Shown: positions 44,251 through 54,685, counted from the first letter of the stretch. The stretch is 64,000 nt of DNA from Cytophagales bacterium (GCA_013297755.1 JAAFIH010000014.1:41397-105396), one strand, 5' to 3'. The notes: generated from the letters alone by a model not told the origin. Made by a program: numbers and translations.

Positions 44251-45126
44251 TTAAATATGTTTTTCGGCATGGTAAGATGATCTAACCAATGGGCCAGATT
44301 CTACATATCTTAATCCACGTTTTAGGCCTTCTTCTTTATACATGGCAAATGTATCAGGATGTATAAATTCTTTAATTTCGAGGTGCATTTTGGTTGGTTG
44401 CAGATATTGTCCAAGAGTTAGCACATCTAAGCCAGAGGCTACTAAATCGTCCATGGCTTCAAAAACCTCGTCTTTTGATTCGCCAATACCTAGCATGATA
44501 CCTGATTTAGTACGTTTTCCAAATTCTTTTATTCGTTTTATCTCTTCTAAACTACGTTCGTAGCGTGCCTGTGGACGCACCATTTTGTATAATCTTTTCA
44601 CAGTTTCCATGTTGTGAGATACTACTTCTTGTCCGCCTTCAATCATTCTTATGAGAGCGTCCCAGTTGCCTTTTACATCAGGAATCAATGTTTCTATGGT
44701 TGTAGATGGACTTAGTTGCTTTACTTGCACTACAGTTTGATACCAGATTTCGGCTCCTCTATCTGCCAACTCATCTCTGTTTACAGAAGTAATAACGGCA
44801 TGTTTTACTTTCATTAGTTGAATGGCTTGTGCTACCCTGCGTGGTTCATCGGCATCGTATTCGGTAGGACGGCCAGTAGCCACAGCACAAAAAGTACAAC
44901 TACGGGTACAAATATTGCCCAAAATCATAAATGTGGCAGTGCCAGCACCCCAACATTCGCCCATATTGGGACAGTTTCCACTTTCGCAGATGGTGTGAAG
45001 TTTGTTGTCATCTACGATTTTTCTTACTTCGGCATATTCTTTGCCGATGGGTAATTTTACTCGCAACCAATCTGGTTTTTTAGATTTTTTGGATTCTATA
45101 TTGTCGATTAATGGCAGTTCAATCAT
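44251..45126 (-). CDS. lipA: Lipoyl synthase
   Basis: A 291-residue radical-SAM enzyme with both iron-sulfur sites: the auxiliary cluster CxxxxCxxxxxC at Cys47, Cys52 and Cys58, and the radical-SAM CxxxCxxC at Cys73, Cys77 and Cys80 in [10 protein letters not shown]. The C-terminal RSSYHAEKH completes the family pattern. It inserts sulfur into octanoyl groups to make lipoyl cofactor for 2-oxoacid dehydrogenases. It follows the outer-membrane-type gene at 45144-45935 by 17 bp. Confidence 0.97.
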   Translation of the reverse strand: MIELPLIDNIESKKSKKPDWLRVKLPIGKEYAEVRKIVDDNKLHTICESGNCPNMGECWGAGTATFMILGNICTRSCTFCAVATGRPTEYDADEPRRVAQAIQLMKVKHAVITSVNRDELADRGAEIWYQTVVQVKQLSPSTTIETLIPDVKGNWDALIRMIEGGQEVVSHNMETVKRLYKMVRPQARYERSLEEIKRIKEFGKRTKSGIMLGIGESKDEVFEAMDDLVASGLDVLTLGQYLQPTKMHLEIKEFIHPDTFAMYKEEGLKRGLRYVESGPLVRSSYHAEKHI

Positions 45127-45143
45127 CTTATTTTTTTGAAATT

Positions 45144-45935
45144 TTATCTAAGTCCGTAATATAATGTAGCAAATAGGGAGAAAAATAGTTGTTTGTTTTG
45201 CTCAGGAATATAAGGCATCACAATTAATTTTTCTGTAAATAACTCAGTCATTAACCCAATTTCGAGGCCAACTACACTTTTTTCAAATTTACCATATTCA
45301 AAATTTAGTGATGTTTTGGTATGGATTCCCAAATGGGCTGTCATATCGCCAAAACCAGTAAAAAAACCTGCATGACCCAATATTTTGGAATCGTTCATAC
45401 GAGTATTAAATTGTTGTTCTTCGATAATGGCATTTTGAATATCCTCATCTGTGGAAACATTGTAGTACAAAATATAAGGTTTTCGATAGGCTAGGGTAGG
45501 GCCAATTGCTCCAATAAAACTTACTTGAATACCCTCTTCGGCAGCTTTGTGAAACAATATAAATTCTTGCCCAAAATGTGGCCTAAAACAAATAATATCG
45601 TTTGATTTTCCAAAAGTATATCCAGTAAGACCTCTAGGATTTTGGAGTGTAATTTCTTTGGGATGTTCTACATGAATAATGTCTAACCCAATTAAATGAT
45701 ACCTGGTTTTGACGTATTTGTGTTGCCAAGCATATTTCAGAGCTATTCCTGCCAAAATACCTCCATTGGTAGCAAACTGAAGTCCATAAGTAAATTCACT
45801 ATCATAATCAGAAACGGTTTCTTTGTTAGAATCATTATTTTGGGGTACTTCAAATCTTTCAATAGATTCTTGAGCATTTATAGTAATAATTTTAAAAAAT
45901 AAATATAAAATTATAAACTTTTTCAAGGCACCCAA
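45144..45935 (-). CDS. Hypothetical outer-membrane-type protein
   Basis: A 263-residue protein with a signal peptide ([19 protein letters not shown]) and a beta-rich mature part with alternating hydrophobic residues and many Tyr and Phe. Examples are [51 protein letters not shown] and the final aromatic [10 protein letters not shown]. This suggests an eight-stranded outer-membrane beta-barrel. No named family was recognised. It overlaps the manA gene by 13 bp and precedes lipA. Confidence 0.65.
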   Translation of the reverse strand: MGALKKFIILYLFFKIITINAQESIERFEVPQNNDSNKETVSDYDSEFTYGLQFATNGGILAGIALKYAWQHKYVKTRYHLIGLDIIHVEHPKEITLQNPRGLTGYTFGKSNDIICFRPHFGQEFILFHKAAEEGIQVSFIGAIGPTLAYRKPYILYYNVSTDEDIQNAIIEEQQFNTRMNDSKILGHAGFFTGFGDMTAHLGIHTKTSLNFEYGKFEKSVVGLEIGLMTELFTEKLIVMPYIPEQNKQLFFSLFATLYYGLR

Positions 45936-46903
45936 GTTTCTACTACTTTAAAACTATTTTTTGGTATTAATGTTGTATTTTTGATTGATGCTGGCACCAA
46001 AACAGATTGTCCTTTGGATACATCCATTCTAAAATCATCTGTTTTTAGTTCAAAACAGCCATCCACACATATATATATTACAAAAGAATCAACACCAATG
46101 TAGTTTCTATGTTGAGTTTGGTTTGCATCAATTACATTGGTGCTAAAATACTGACAATCAACAACATGCACTGCTTCATTTTTCTTTTTTTCAAATGTAG
46201 TTTTATAATTTGGATAATAATTATAATCGATTGCATCAATAGCCAAATCTGTGTGTAATTCTCTGGTGTTGCCTTTGTCATCTTTTCGATCAAAATCGTA
46301 AATGCGATAGGTTATATCAGATGTTTGTTGAATTTCGGCAAGGCAAATGCCTTTACCAATATAGTGAACTCGCCCTGCTGGTAAGAAAAAAACATCATCT
46401 ACTGCTACATTTTCAAAATTTAAAATTTGGTCTAAAGTATTGGTTTTGAGATGATGTAAATAAGTATCTTTAGTAATAGTTTTGGCAAAGCCAGTATTTA
46501 ATTTAGCTCCTTGATCAGCCTGAAAAATATACCACATTTCGGTTTTGCCAAACGAATTATGCCTTTCTTTGGCCATAGCATCGCCAGGATGAACTTGTAT
46601 TGATAAATCATCGTTTGCATCTATAAATTTGATCAATAAAGGAAATTCATTACCAAAGGTGTCATAAACTTTTTTTCCTACCAATTCAGATTGGTAAGAA
46701 TTGATTAAAGATACTAAATCTTTGCCTTTAAGAGGACCATTTTCAACCAAAGAAATGTTGCCCTTTACGCCAGATATTTCCCAAGTTTCGCCACAGTTGG
46801 GCAAAGGCGAAAAGTCTTTGCCAAGAATAGTTTTTATTTTGTTTCCCCCCCAAATTTTGTCTTTAAATTGGGTTTCAAATCTCAATGGATATAATTTACT
46901 CAT
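45923..46903 (-). CDS. manA: Mannose-6-phosphate isomerase, class I
   Basis: A 326-residue cupin enzyme: YPLRFETQFKDKIWGGNKI at the start, FGNEFPLLIKFIDANDDLSIQVHP with the metal-binding Gln and His near residue 95-113, the KTEMWYI motif with the metal-binding Glu, and VFFLPAGRVHYIGKG near 180-195. It interconverts fructose-6-phosphate and mannose-6-phosphate and so supplies GDP-mannose precursors for polysaccharides. A TACCTTTG -7-type box lies at 46931-46924, 20 bases upstream of its start. Confidence 0.93.
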   Translation of the reverse strand: MSKLYPLRFETQFKDKIWGGNKIKTILGKDFSPLPNCGETWEISGVKGNISLVENGPLKGKDLVSLINSYQSELVGKKVYDTFGNEFPLLIKFIDANDDLSIQVHPGDAMAKERHNSFGKTEMWYIFQADQGAKLNTGFAKTITKDTYLHHLKTNTLDQILNFENVAVDDVFFLPAGRVHYIGKGICLAEIQQTSDITYRIYDFDRKDDKGNTRELHTDLAIDAIDYNYYPNYKTTFEKKKNEAVHVVDCQYFSTNVIDANQTQHRNYIGVDSFVIYICVDGCFELKTDDFRMDVSKGQSVLVPASIKNTTLIPKNSFKVVETWVP

Positions 46904-47376
46904 GTACTATGTTTGTGTAAGTGCAAAGGTAAATAAATTTTAAGAAAATGTATATTAAACAAAATAAAATAATAATTGAACTAGATAAAGAAATAACAAA
47001 AGTAATATTTATTAAAATAATATTTAATTTTATTTATTTTTATTGAATCTAAGTAAAATAAAACAAATAGGTTAAAATAACTTTTATACTAGACGTACAA
47101 TTTATATTTTTATTTATTTAAAACATTTAATTGTTTAGATTCTTTTCTAATATTATTGATTACATTTTAAAATTTATATTTAAAACTTAAATTATTTTAT
47201 AACGAAATTTAACATTTTAAAAATAAGAACTTTCAACATGTATAAGTAATAATTTTAAATATTTTAAATATATTTTATGAAATTCATAATTCTTAATTCA
47301 TAAATTTCAAAATTGGTAGAAACGCAATTTTAAATTCATAATTCATTTAGTATCTTTGCCCTATTATTTATAAAAT
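46904..47376. other. Divergent promoter region between manA and ccmF
   Basis: 473 very AT-rich bases with no gene. At its left edge a TACCTTTG box (46924-46931, minus strand) faces manA. At its right edge TATCTTTG (47351-47358, plus strand), the classic Bacteroidetes -7 box, lies 19 bases before the ccmF start. Nothing else was recognised. Confidence 0.5.
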
Positions 47377-49890
47377 ATGTTTCACTCTTCGGTTGGCAAT
47401 ATTGGTCATCTATCTATTATAATATCGCTCATTTCGGCACTTTTGGCATCTTTTGGGTATTTTACGGCCAGTCAAAAAGCCAATTTACTATCAAAAGAGC
47501 GATCTTGGATCAGGTTTTCAAGAACATTTTTTTATATCCATTTTCTGGCAGTTGTATCAATAGTTTTGTCTTTATTTATAATTATTTACAACCATTATTA
47601 CGAATACTATTACGCTTGGAGCCATTCTAGCAATAGCTTACCTGCTTATTATATGATCTCTAGTTTTTGGGAAGGCCAAGAGGGCAGTTTCTTGCTTTGG
47701 ATGTTTTGGCATGGAGTTTTGGGAATAATTTTGATGAACACCCAAAAAAAATGGGAAGCACCCATGATGGCAGTTTTTGCTTTGGTACAGGCTTTTTTAT
47801 CGTCTATGATTTTAGGAATTTCTGTTGCCGATTTCAATATTGGTAGTTCACCTTTTATTCTTTTGAGAGATTTTATGACAGATGCCCCTATATTTTTATC
47901 ACAACCAGAGTTTGTTCCCAAAGATGGCACTGGATTGAATCCACTTTTGCAAAATTATTGGATGGTTATACACCCACCAACGTTGTTTTTAGGCTTTGCC
48001 ACCACATTAGTTCCTTTTAGTTTTTGCATAGCTGGCTTGGCCCAAAAAGATGCAACTGGATGGATAAAGCCTGCCCTACCTTGGGCCAATTTTTCGGCTA
48101 TTATTTTAGGAATTGGCATACTTATGGGTGCCTATTGGGCTTACGAAACCCTTAATTTTGGCGGTTATTGGAACTGGGATCCTGTCGAAAATGCTGTGTA
48201 TGTGCCTTGGCTGGTGTTAGTAGCTGCCATACACGCCATGATTATTGCTTCCCAAAAAAGCACCTATCTGAAATTGGCTATTATTCTAGTAATTTCAAGT
48301 TTTATTTTAATATTATATTCAACATTTCTTACCAGAAGTGGAATTTTGGGCAACGCCTCTGTACATTCTTTTACTGACTTGGGGCTTTCTGGACAACTCT
48401 TAATTTATCTTTTTGCATTTATTGTACTAGCAATATGGTTGTGTGTCAAAACTTGGAAAATAATACCTCTTAGTAATAATGAAAATAATATTTTTGATGG
48501 TAAATTTTGGATTTTTATAGGTATAATATTACTTACTATTACTGCTTTTCAGGTAATTTACACAACTTCGATACCAGTTTATAATGCTATTTTGAGCGCT
48601 TGTAACATAAAATCATCTTTGGCTTTGCCTGCCGACCAAATGGAACATTACAGCAAATTTCAAATTTGGTTGATGGCTGCCGTTACTATTATTTCTGGCT
48701 CTGGACAGTTTTTTTACTGGCAAAAAATTGATAAAAATAGTCTAATAAATTACTTTTATACTCCATTGATTATGATGGGGTTACTATCTGTTTTTGTTAT
48801 TATTTTTATGGACATTAAAGTAATACCTTACCTATTTTTTGTAATTGCTACCATTTATGGATTTGTGTTTAATAGCACTATTGCCATACATTTATTAAGA
48901 AAAAACCCAACCTTGTCTGGTGGAGCCATAGCCCATGTTGGAGTGGCCTTGATGCTTTTTGGTGTATTATTTTCGTCTGGTTATTCTAAAGTGGTGTCTA
49001 CAAACACTTCAGGTTTGTTGTATTCCAAAGAATTTACAACCCAAATGAACCAAGATAATGTATTGCTATTTAGAAATGAATCAATAAAAATGGGTAATTA
49101 TGATGTCGTTTATAAAGGCATGAGGATTGAAACTGATGAAATAAAAGGATTTGTAAACAAAGAAATTATTAGATTTACTGATGACAAAAACACCATTATT
49201 CTTACCGAAGACGCCATTGTAGATGGAATGACAAAAGCCAAAAGAGGCGATACATTACACTATATGCCTGAAAATACATTTTATGAAATAGCATTTAAAA
49301 AAGACAATGGGAACGATTTTACACTCTTTCCTAGAGCTCAAGTAAACAAAGAAATGGGATTACTGGCCTCGCCAGATATTAAAAAAATGGGTTCTAAAGA
49401 CTTGTACTCCCATGTGTCGTCTATACCAGACCCCAACGAAGACCGAGAATGGAGCCCATTAGAAACCAAAAAAATTGCACTTGGCGATACATTTTTAGTC
49501 AATGATTATTATGCCATTTTAGAAAAAATAGAAAGAATCAATGAAGTAGATGAGTTTACACTTGGACCTGAGGATGCAGCTGTGAGAGCTAAAATAAAAA
49601 TTCTTACTAAAGATAAACCTCAATATATGTATCCAACTTATGTAATACACAGGCAAATGGTTGGACGAATTTCTGATGATAACCTTGGACTTGGCATAAG
49701 GCTAACTTTGATGGATATAGATCCTAAGCTGGGGCTTTTTAATATGGGATATAATACAACTCAAAAAGATTGGGTTATATTAAAAGCCATGGAAAAACCT
49801 GGTATTGACATCCTTTGGGGTGGCTCGTTTGTGGTCGTTTTAGGCTTTGGCATAGCTATTTTTAGAAGAAAAAAATATACCATTCAATAA
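47377..49890 (+). CDS. ccmF: CcmF-type cytochrome c assembly / heme lyase protein
   Basis: An 837-residue multi-span membrane protein. The heme-handling WWD-type motif GGYWNWDPVENAVYVPW lies near residue 258-275 between membrane segments, and the N-terminal SFWEGQEGSFLLW and HPPTLFLGFATTLVPFSF segments are typical of CcmF. There are about 12-14 spans. A periplasmic C-terminal part of about 280 residues makes it longer than E. coli CcmF (about 650), which is usual for Bacteroidetes forms. It delivers heme to apocytochromes c in the periplasm, including the cytochrome at 34818-35189. Other ccm genes are not in the window. Confidence 0.92.
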   Translation: MFHSSVGNIGHLSIIISLISALLASFGYFTASQKANLLSKERSWIRFSRTFFYIHFLAVVSIVLSLFIIIYNHYYEYYYAWSHSSNSLPAYYMISSFWEGQEGSFLLWMFWHGVLGIILMNTQKKWEAPMMAVFALVQAFLSSMILGISVADFNIGSSPFILLRDFMTDAPIFLSQPEFVPKDGTGLNPLLQNYWMVIHPPTLFLGFATTLVPFSFCIAGLAQKDATGWIKPALPWANFSAIILGIGILMGAYWAYETLNFGGYWNWDPVENAVYVPWLVLVAAIHAMIIASQKSTYLKLAIILVISSFILILYSTFLTRSGILGNASVHSFTDLGLSGQLLIYLFAFIVLAIWLCVKTWKIIPLSNNENNIFDGKFWIFIGIILLTITAFQVIYTTSIPVYNAILSACNIKSSLALPADQMEHYSKFQIWLMAAVTIISGSGQFFYWQKIDKNSLINYFYTPLIMMGLLSVFVIIFMDIKVIPYLFFVIATIYGFVFNSTIAIHLLRKNPTLSGGAIAHVGVALMLFGVLFSSGYSKVVSTNTSGLLYSKEFTTQMNQDNVLLFRNESIKMGNYDVVYKGMRIETDEIKGFVNKEIIRFTDDKNTIILTEDAIVDGMTKAKRGDTLHYMPENTFYEIAFKKDNGNDFTLFPRAQVNKEMGLLASPDIKKMGSKDLYSHVSSIPDPNEDREWSPLETKKIALGDTFLVNDYYAILEKIERINEVDEFTLGPEDAAVRAKIKILTKDKPQYMYPTYVIHRQMVGRISDDNLGLGIRLTLMDIDPKLGLFNMGYNTTQKDWVILKAMEKPGIDILWGGSFVVVLGFGIAIFRRKKYTIQ

Positions 49891-49899
49891 ATCACAATT

Positions 49900-49990
49900 C
49901 AATGTCGTTTACTTATGAGTACTAATAACTTTCTCTTTTTGAAAAAGACTAAGTTAGATGCAATAAAAAATGCTTAAATAAACGACATTG
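49900..49990. mobile_element. 91-bp MITE-like element, copy B
   Basis: It has 91 bp with terminal inverted repeats starting CAATGTCGTTTACTTA, about 85% identical without gaps to 17732-17822. It is flanked on both sides by the identical 10-mer AATCACAATT (49890-49899 and 49991-50000), which is what a target-site duplication would look like. There is no coding capacity. It lies directly after ccmF and includes a small GCAAT/ATTGC-like hairpin region near the centre right. Confidence 0.88.
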
Positions 49991-50220
49991 AATCACAATT
50001 TTGAAATAAACTTAACTATAAATAAATTTGAGCTTTATTTTTTGATTTGATTTTAATTATTAGTCATTTGATGAAAGATTTTTTAAGTAAAATGAAATTT
50101 ATTTTATAAATATTATATTTCAATTATTACTTTTTTGATTATTATTTTAAATTAAAAAAATATACCACATACAAATCGAAAAAAAATGTATTATTTTGTT
50201 GAAAATATATAAAAATTATC

Positions 50221-51603
50221 ATGAAAATACTAAAATTTGGACAATCGACCTTAGTCGATAATAAAAGTTTTGAAAAAGTTTTGCTTACCATAGAAAATCA
50301 CAAAAAAGAATCAAAACAAGTAATTGTAGTAGTTTCGGCTCTCAATCAAGTACAAAAATCATTGCTTGCAGTTTCTCAAAAAGCCAAAGAAGGAGATAAT
50401 TCTTACAAAAATATTTTACAAGACATTGAAATTCAGCATTTTGACATTGTCAAACAGTTTATTGATGTCAAACATCAAGCCAAAGTGTTGGCAGGCCTCA
50501 AAGTCATGCTCAACGACCTTGAAGATATATTGCATGGTATCTATTTACTTTGGGATTTATCGCCACGCACCTCTGATCATGTGTCGAGTTATGCCCTCAA
50601 AATGTGTGCTTATGTGGTGTCAGAGTGTCTCAAACAACGAGAAATTCAAAGTCAATTTATAGATGCTCAAAAGCTGATTGCAACAAATCAAAACTATGGA
50701 AATGCCACTCCTGATATGGTTTTGACGATGCAAAACATCAAATCAAACCTCATCTCCGATGATATTACCTATGTAGTTACAGGTGGGTTGGGTGCCACAA
50801 CCAAAGGCGAAAGCACTACTTTGGGTAACGCTGCTAGCACCTATACAGCTTGTATTTTGGGGTCTGTTATGAATGCAAAGCAAGTAATTTTGTACACCGA
50901 CAAAGATGGTATTACCAATACAGATGCAAGTTTGGTTTCAAATGCTTATAGTTTAGATGCACTTACTTATGCAGAAGCCATGGAATTATCCCATTTTAAT
51001 ACAAAAATGATATATCCACCATCGTTGCAACCAGCATTTATCAAAAATATACCAATATTGATAAAGAATTTATATAACCCTGATTTTAAGGGAACCAGCA
51101 TAGTTTCAAAACAAGAAGTTGAACCACAAAATTTTATAAAAGCCAATTCTACCATAGCCGAAATTAGTCTTTTGAGTATTCAAGGTATAGGTATGATAGG
51201 GGTAGCAGGCACTGCTTCAAGGGTATTTAAGGTATTGGCAGAAAATCAAATTAGCATCATTTTAATTATTCAAGCCTCGTCAGAACATTCTATTACATTG
51301 GCCATAGCACCAGAAAATGCCATAAAGGCACAACAAGTACTTGCAGTAGAATTTGCAGAAGACATAGCCTTACACAAAATTGATAAAATAAATGTGAGAG
51401 ATAATATGTCAATAGTGGCCATAATTGGCGAAAAAATGCAACAAACGCCAGGTATAGCAGGCAAAATTTTTTCGGCACTAGGCGAAAATGGCATTAATAT
51501 TTCGGCTATTGCTCAAGGTTCGTCTGAGTTTAATATCACTTTAGTTATAGAAAAACGATTGCTTGTAAAAACATTAGAAATTTTACAAAAATATTTTGCA
51601 TAA
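50221..51603 (+). CDS. Aspartate kinase
   Basis: A 460-residue aspartokinase. The N-terminal kinase domain has KFGQSTLVDNKSF (usual KFGGTSV), then VVVSALNQVQKSLL, VTGGLGATTKGESTTLG near residue 185-200 and ILYTDKDGITNTD near 225. Two ACT domains follow at about residues 310-380 and 390-455 (IIGEKMQQTPGIAGKIFSAL), implying feedback regulation. It phosphorylates aspartate for lysine, threonine and methionine synthesis. It is encoded alone; no homoserine dehydrogenase domain is fused. Confidence 0.93.
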   Translation: MKILKFGQSTLVDNKSFEKVLLTIENHKKESKQVIVVVSALNQVQKSLLAVSQKAKEGDNSYKNILQDIEIQHFDIVKQFIDVKHQAKVLAGLKVMLNDLEDILHGIYLLWDLSPRTSDHVSSYALKMCAYVVSECLKQREIQSQFIDAQKLIATNQNYGNATPDMVLTMQNIKSNLISDDITYVVTGGLGATTKGESTTLGNAASTYTACILGSVMNAKQVILYTDKDGITNTDASLVSNAYSLDALTYAEAMELSHFNTKMIYPPSLQPAFIKNIPILIKNLYNPDFKGTSIVSKQEVEPQNFIKANSTIAEISLLSIQGIGMIGVAGTASRVFKVLAENQISIILIIQASSEHSITLAIAPENAIKAQQVLAVEFAEDIALHKIDKINVRDNMSIVAIIGEKMQQTPGIAGKIFSALGENGINISAIAQGSSEFNITLVIEKRLLVKTLEILQKYFA

Positions 51604-51656
51604 ATTTTGCAACAAAATATAATTATTCTAGTAAATAATATAAATTTAACAATATT

Positions 51657-51791
51657 ATGAGAAGAGTAATCAAAAATTTAGATACTACCTACAGTGCTTT
51701 TATAGATTTTAGATGTGTATTTGTAGGAACTTTCGAGGATTGTGTGCAAGCTATCATTTATAATGATGCAACAAGTTTTGTAAATTATTAA
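51657..51791 (+). CDS. Possible small open frame of 44 residues
   Basis: An ATG-started frame of 44 residues (MRRVIKNLDTTYSAFIDFRC, then VFVGTFEDCVQAII) ends before rluE. Composition is not random-looking, with aromatic and charged residues mixed, but there is no family, promoter or ribosome-binding evidence. It is weak. Confidence 0.35.
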   Translation: MRRVIKNLDTTYSAFIDFRCVFVGTFEDCVQAIIYNDATSFVNY

Positions 51792-51841
51792 TCTAAATGG
51801 GTTTGCATAAAAAAAGTAATTGACTTATTAAGTAATACATA

Positions 51842-52426
51842 CTATATAGTAATATTATTTAATAAGTCATTTTTATTAATTTCTTTTAATTCTCCACTTT
51901 TAAAATCATCAATAGTATAATCTCCCAAAGCATATCTTACTAATCTTAGCGTAGGAAATCCTACAGCTGCAGTCATTTTACGAACCTGTCTATTTTTACC
52001 TTCAATTAAAGTCAATTTGAGCCAGGATGTAGGAATATTGGCTCTAAATCGAATAGGGGGGTGTCGTAAAGGCAAAAATAATGGTTCTATTATTTTTGTA
52101 GCAAAGCATGGAAGAGTTTTATATTTCCCTTCTTTTAGCGAAATTGTTACGCCTTGTTGTAATTTATGAATAGCCTCTTCAGAAATATTACCATCTACTT
52201 GTACCAAATAAGTACGAGGATGCATATTTTTTGGGTCTAACAATCTGATATTCAGCGTTTTATCATTAGTCAAAAGCAATAAACCTTCACTATCTTCATC
52301 TAGGCGGCCAACTGGATACACATCTTTTTCTAATCCTAAATCCAAATCCGACAGAGTAACTTTGCCAGCTATGGGTGTAAATTGGCTCAAAACCATGAAA
52401 GGTTTGTATAAAATATAATATTTCAA
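51842..52426 (-). CDS. rluE: 23S rRNA pseudouridine synthase, RluE-like
   Basis: A 194-residue protein of the RsuA/RluE family without an S4 domain. The catalytic motif is GRLDEDSEGLLLLTNDK with the active-site Asp near residue 42, followed by RTYLVQVDG and the C-terminal EGKNRQVRKM helix near 155. In E. coli RluE modifies U2457 of 23S rRNA. Length and the missing S4 domain fit RluE. It is transcribed towards the aspartate kinase gene. Confidence 0.9.
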   Translation of the reverse strand: MKYYILYKPFMVLSQFTPIAGKVTLSDLDLGLEKDVYPVGRLDEDSEGLLLLTNDKTLNIRLLDPKNMHPRTYLVQVDGNISEEAIHKLQQGVTISLKEGKYKTLPCFATKIIEPLFLPLRHPPIRFRANIPTSWLKLTLIEGKNRQVRKMTAAVGFPTLRLVRYALGDYTIDDFKSGELKEINKNDLLNNITI

Positions 52427-52537
52427 GATTTTAAAATGATGTATTTACAAAATAATTTATCAAATGCTAAAAGTTCTTTTATTGTAAAATTTACCAAATG
52501 TACTATTTTTTTAATATTTCAGAAACTTTAGATTTAG

Positions 52538-52567
52538 TTGGATTTTATAATTGAATTTGTAATTTTG
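52538..52567 (+). promoter_or_regulatory. Bacteroidetes-type promoter for the GT4 gene
   Basis: TTG (52538-52540), 19 bases, then TAATTTTG (52560-52567), 55 bases upstream of the start codon at 52623. Same spacing and same -7 sequence as at bioA. Confidence 0.5.
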
Positions 52568-52622
52568 TAAGACTATTATTTTAAAATTAAATCATTTTTA
52601 AGTTTTTAATACTAAAACTGCT

Positions 52623-53675
52623 ATGCTAAAAGTAAATTTTGATGTTTCTGGATTGAGAGGACCTCAATTGACAGGCATAGCAAATTACACCAAAAATCTA
52701 ATTTCAACATTTCAAAAAGAATCAGAATTACAACTTTCGGGTACTTATAGATTGTCGAGATTCAAATACAGAAATGATATAAAAAAATTTTTAAAACTAG
52801 ATAATATTAGTCCTTTATTACCTTTGTTTAGTAATAAAATAGATGTTTTTCATGGAACTGATTTTTGGGTTCCCAATTTTGGCACTTTTAAAAAAGTAGT
52901 TACCATTCATGATCTTACATTTTACCACGAAGATTTGTATGATACTAATTTTACAAAATATTTTCAACAGAGGCTCGAAAATATGCTCAAAATAGCCAAG
53001 CCAGATCATATTATTGTTGTTTCTGATTTCATTAAAAATGAATTTTTAGAGCGATTTCCTGCATTTGAAAATCAAGTTTCGACTATATATCATGGAGCTG
53101 ACCATTTTGAAAGGCAAGAAATGGATTTAAAACCAATGTATGATTTTCCATATATTGCAACGATTGGTATGATTTCTAAAAGAAAGAATATTGAAAATCT
53201 TTGTAAGTCTTTTGCTCTTTTAGAACAAACATTCCCAGATTTAAAATTAATAATTTGTGGAGCATCTGGTACTGAAGGAACTGAAATAATAAAAAAAATT
53301 AAAGAAAATAAATTAGCAAAAAATATCATATTTACTGGACATATAAGCGATGAAGTGGCTTTTAATACAATCAAAAATGCCCAAATGTTGGTATTTCCAT
53401 CTTTGTACGAAGGATTTGGTTTTCCTATTTTAGAGGCCATGTCTCTGGGAGTTCCTGTAGTTTGTTCTGATTTTGGTGCTATGAAAGAAATAAGTGGAAA
53501 TGCAGCTTTATGTGCTAATGTAACAAATATTGAAGTTTTTTCGGAAGCTATGAAAAGTATATTAAGTAATAATACTTTAAAAAATGACTTAATTCAGAAA
53601 GGAATACAAAGGTTTAAAAAATTTACTTGGCAGCAATGTGCCAAAGAAACTCATCTAGTTTATTCAAATCTTTAA
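52623..53675 (+). CDS. Glycosyltransferase family 4 (GT-B fold)
   Basis: A 350-residue GT4 protein of the mannosyl/rhamnosyl-transferase type. The N-terminal acceptor domain has LRGPQLTGIANYTKNL, HGTDFWVPNFG and VTIHDLTFYHEDLY. The C-terminal donor domain has YIATIGMISKRKNIENLCKS near residue 178-197, GHISDEVAFNTI and the EX7E region PSLYEGFGFPILEAMSLG near 260-277. It is convergent with the family 9 gene and overlaps it by 12 bp. Not part of the UpxY locus; it may act in lipopolysaccharide core synthesis. Confidence 0.92.
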   Translation: MLKVNFDVSGLRGPQLTGIANYTKNLISTFQKESELQLSGTYRLSRFKYRNDIKKFLKLDNISPLLPLFSNKIDVFHGTDFWVPNFGTFKKVVTIHDLTFYHEDLYDTNFTKYFQQRLENMLKIAKPDHIIVVSDFIKNEFLERFPAFENQVSTIYHGADHFERQEMDLKPMYDFPYIATIGMISKRKNIENLCKSFALLEQTFPDLKLIICGASGTEGTEIIKKIKENKLAKNIIFTGHISDEVAFNTIKNAQMLVFPSLYEGFGFPILEAMSLGVPVVCSDFGAMKEISGNAALCANVTNIEVFSEAMKSILSNNTLKNDLIQKGIQRFKKFTWQQCAKETHLVYSNL

Positions 53676-54671
53676 TTTTGATTTTACCTCTTCAAACACC
53701 ATTTCAGGCGAAATTTTGTTTAAAATTAATCGTCTTTCGTTATCATTCGCTTGAATAGCGTAAGAATTCCATTTTTCTGAATTATCAAATGGATATAAAG
53801 TAGTATCATTTTTGCCCATAGCTCCCCAAAGATTAGGGGGCAAACTCGATATTGCGATAGTTGTGGTATTTACAGCAAAAGCTATGTTCATAGGAGCCGA
53901 GTTGTTGCATACACAAAGGGCAGATTGCCTTATAAACTCTCCAAATTGATGAATACTTGTTGGTGGCGACAAATAAGCATTTTTACCAATAGCATCTGTT
54001 AATTTTTTTCCAAAATCGTCTTTTCCTAAACCATTATCAATAATAATAGTAAAATTTAATTGTTCTGAAATAAGTTTTCCAAGTGCAATAAATTGTTCTG
54101 GCAACCATTCTTTAGAAACCGAACTCGCTCTAGGAGCTAAAAATATATATTTTTTTGTTAAAATATTATTTTCTAATAAAAATTTTGAAACAAAAATTTT
54201 ATCTTCGTTTGAGGCATAAAAGTACGAATTTGGTTCTTTTTTTGTAATATTTATTACTTTCAAAGCATCCATCATTCGTAAGTATTCATGCTTTAGTTTT
54301 GTACCAAAATCAATTTTATGATTTAAAAAAATACTAAAAAAACTTTTTTTAAATCCAACTCTATTCCTAGCACCACTACAAGCGGCCACAAAATCGTCTA
54401 TCTCGGAGCCATACCTTAGTTGAAATATATAAGCAAATTTTTGAGTTCTTAAAAATAAGATTGTTTTAATATAATCTTTCCAAGTAAAAGTATGTTTATC
54501 AAAGCAATAAAAATGATGATATAGTAATTTTTCTGTATATACTTTTAAAAAATATTTACTTGCCAAAATTGTTATTTCAGCCTCAGGGTATGTTTCTTTT
54601 ATGGGTAATAAAAATGCCGAAAGGGATATCAAATCTCCTAAAGCACCTTGTTTGATTACTGCAATTTTCAT
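53664..54671 (-). CDS. Glycosyltransferase family 9 (heptosyltransferase-like)
   Basis: A 335-residue GT9 protein: KIAVIKQGALGDLISLSAFL at the start, YIFQLRYGSEIDDFVAACSG, IFLAPRASSVSKEWLPEQF near residue 175-193, and CVCNNSAPMNIAFAVNTTT near 255-275 for donor binding. Such enzymes transfer heptose or related sugars to the LPS core. It lies 14 bp downstream of the maf gene and probably shares its promoter. Confidence 0.9.
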   Translation of the reverse strand: MKIAVIKQGALGDLISLSAFLLPIKETYPEAEITILASKYFLKVYTEKLLYHHFYCFDKHTFTWKDYIKTILFLRTQKFAYIFQLRYGSEIDDFVAACSGARNRVGFKKSFFSIFLNHKIDFGTKLKHEYLRMMDALKVINITKKEPNSYFYASNEDKIFVSKFLLENNILTKKYIFLAPRASSVSKEWLPEQFIALGKLISEQLNFTIIIDNGLGKDDFGKKLTDAIGKNAYLSPPTSIHQFGEFIRQSALCVCNNSAPMNIAFAVNTTTIAISSLPPNLWGAMGKNDTTLYPFDNSEKWNSYAIQANDNERRLILNKISPEMVFEEVKSKLKI

Positions 54672-54685
54672 AAATAATATAATAA

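Noticed and set aside
46904..47376. Possible small RNA or gene in the 473-bp gap before ccmF
   Set aside because: Only very AT-rich sequence with stops in all frames and no stable hairpin; only the promoter boxes at its edges were kept.
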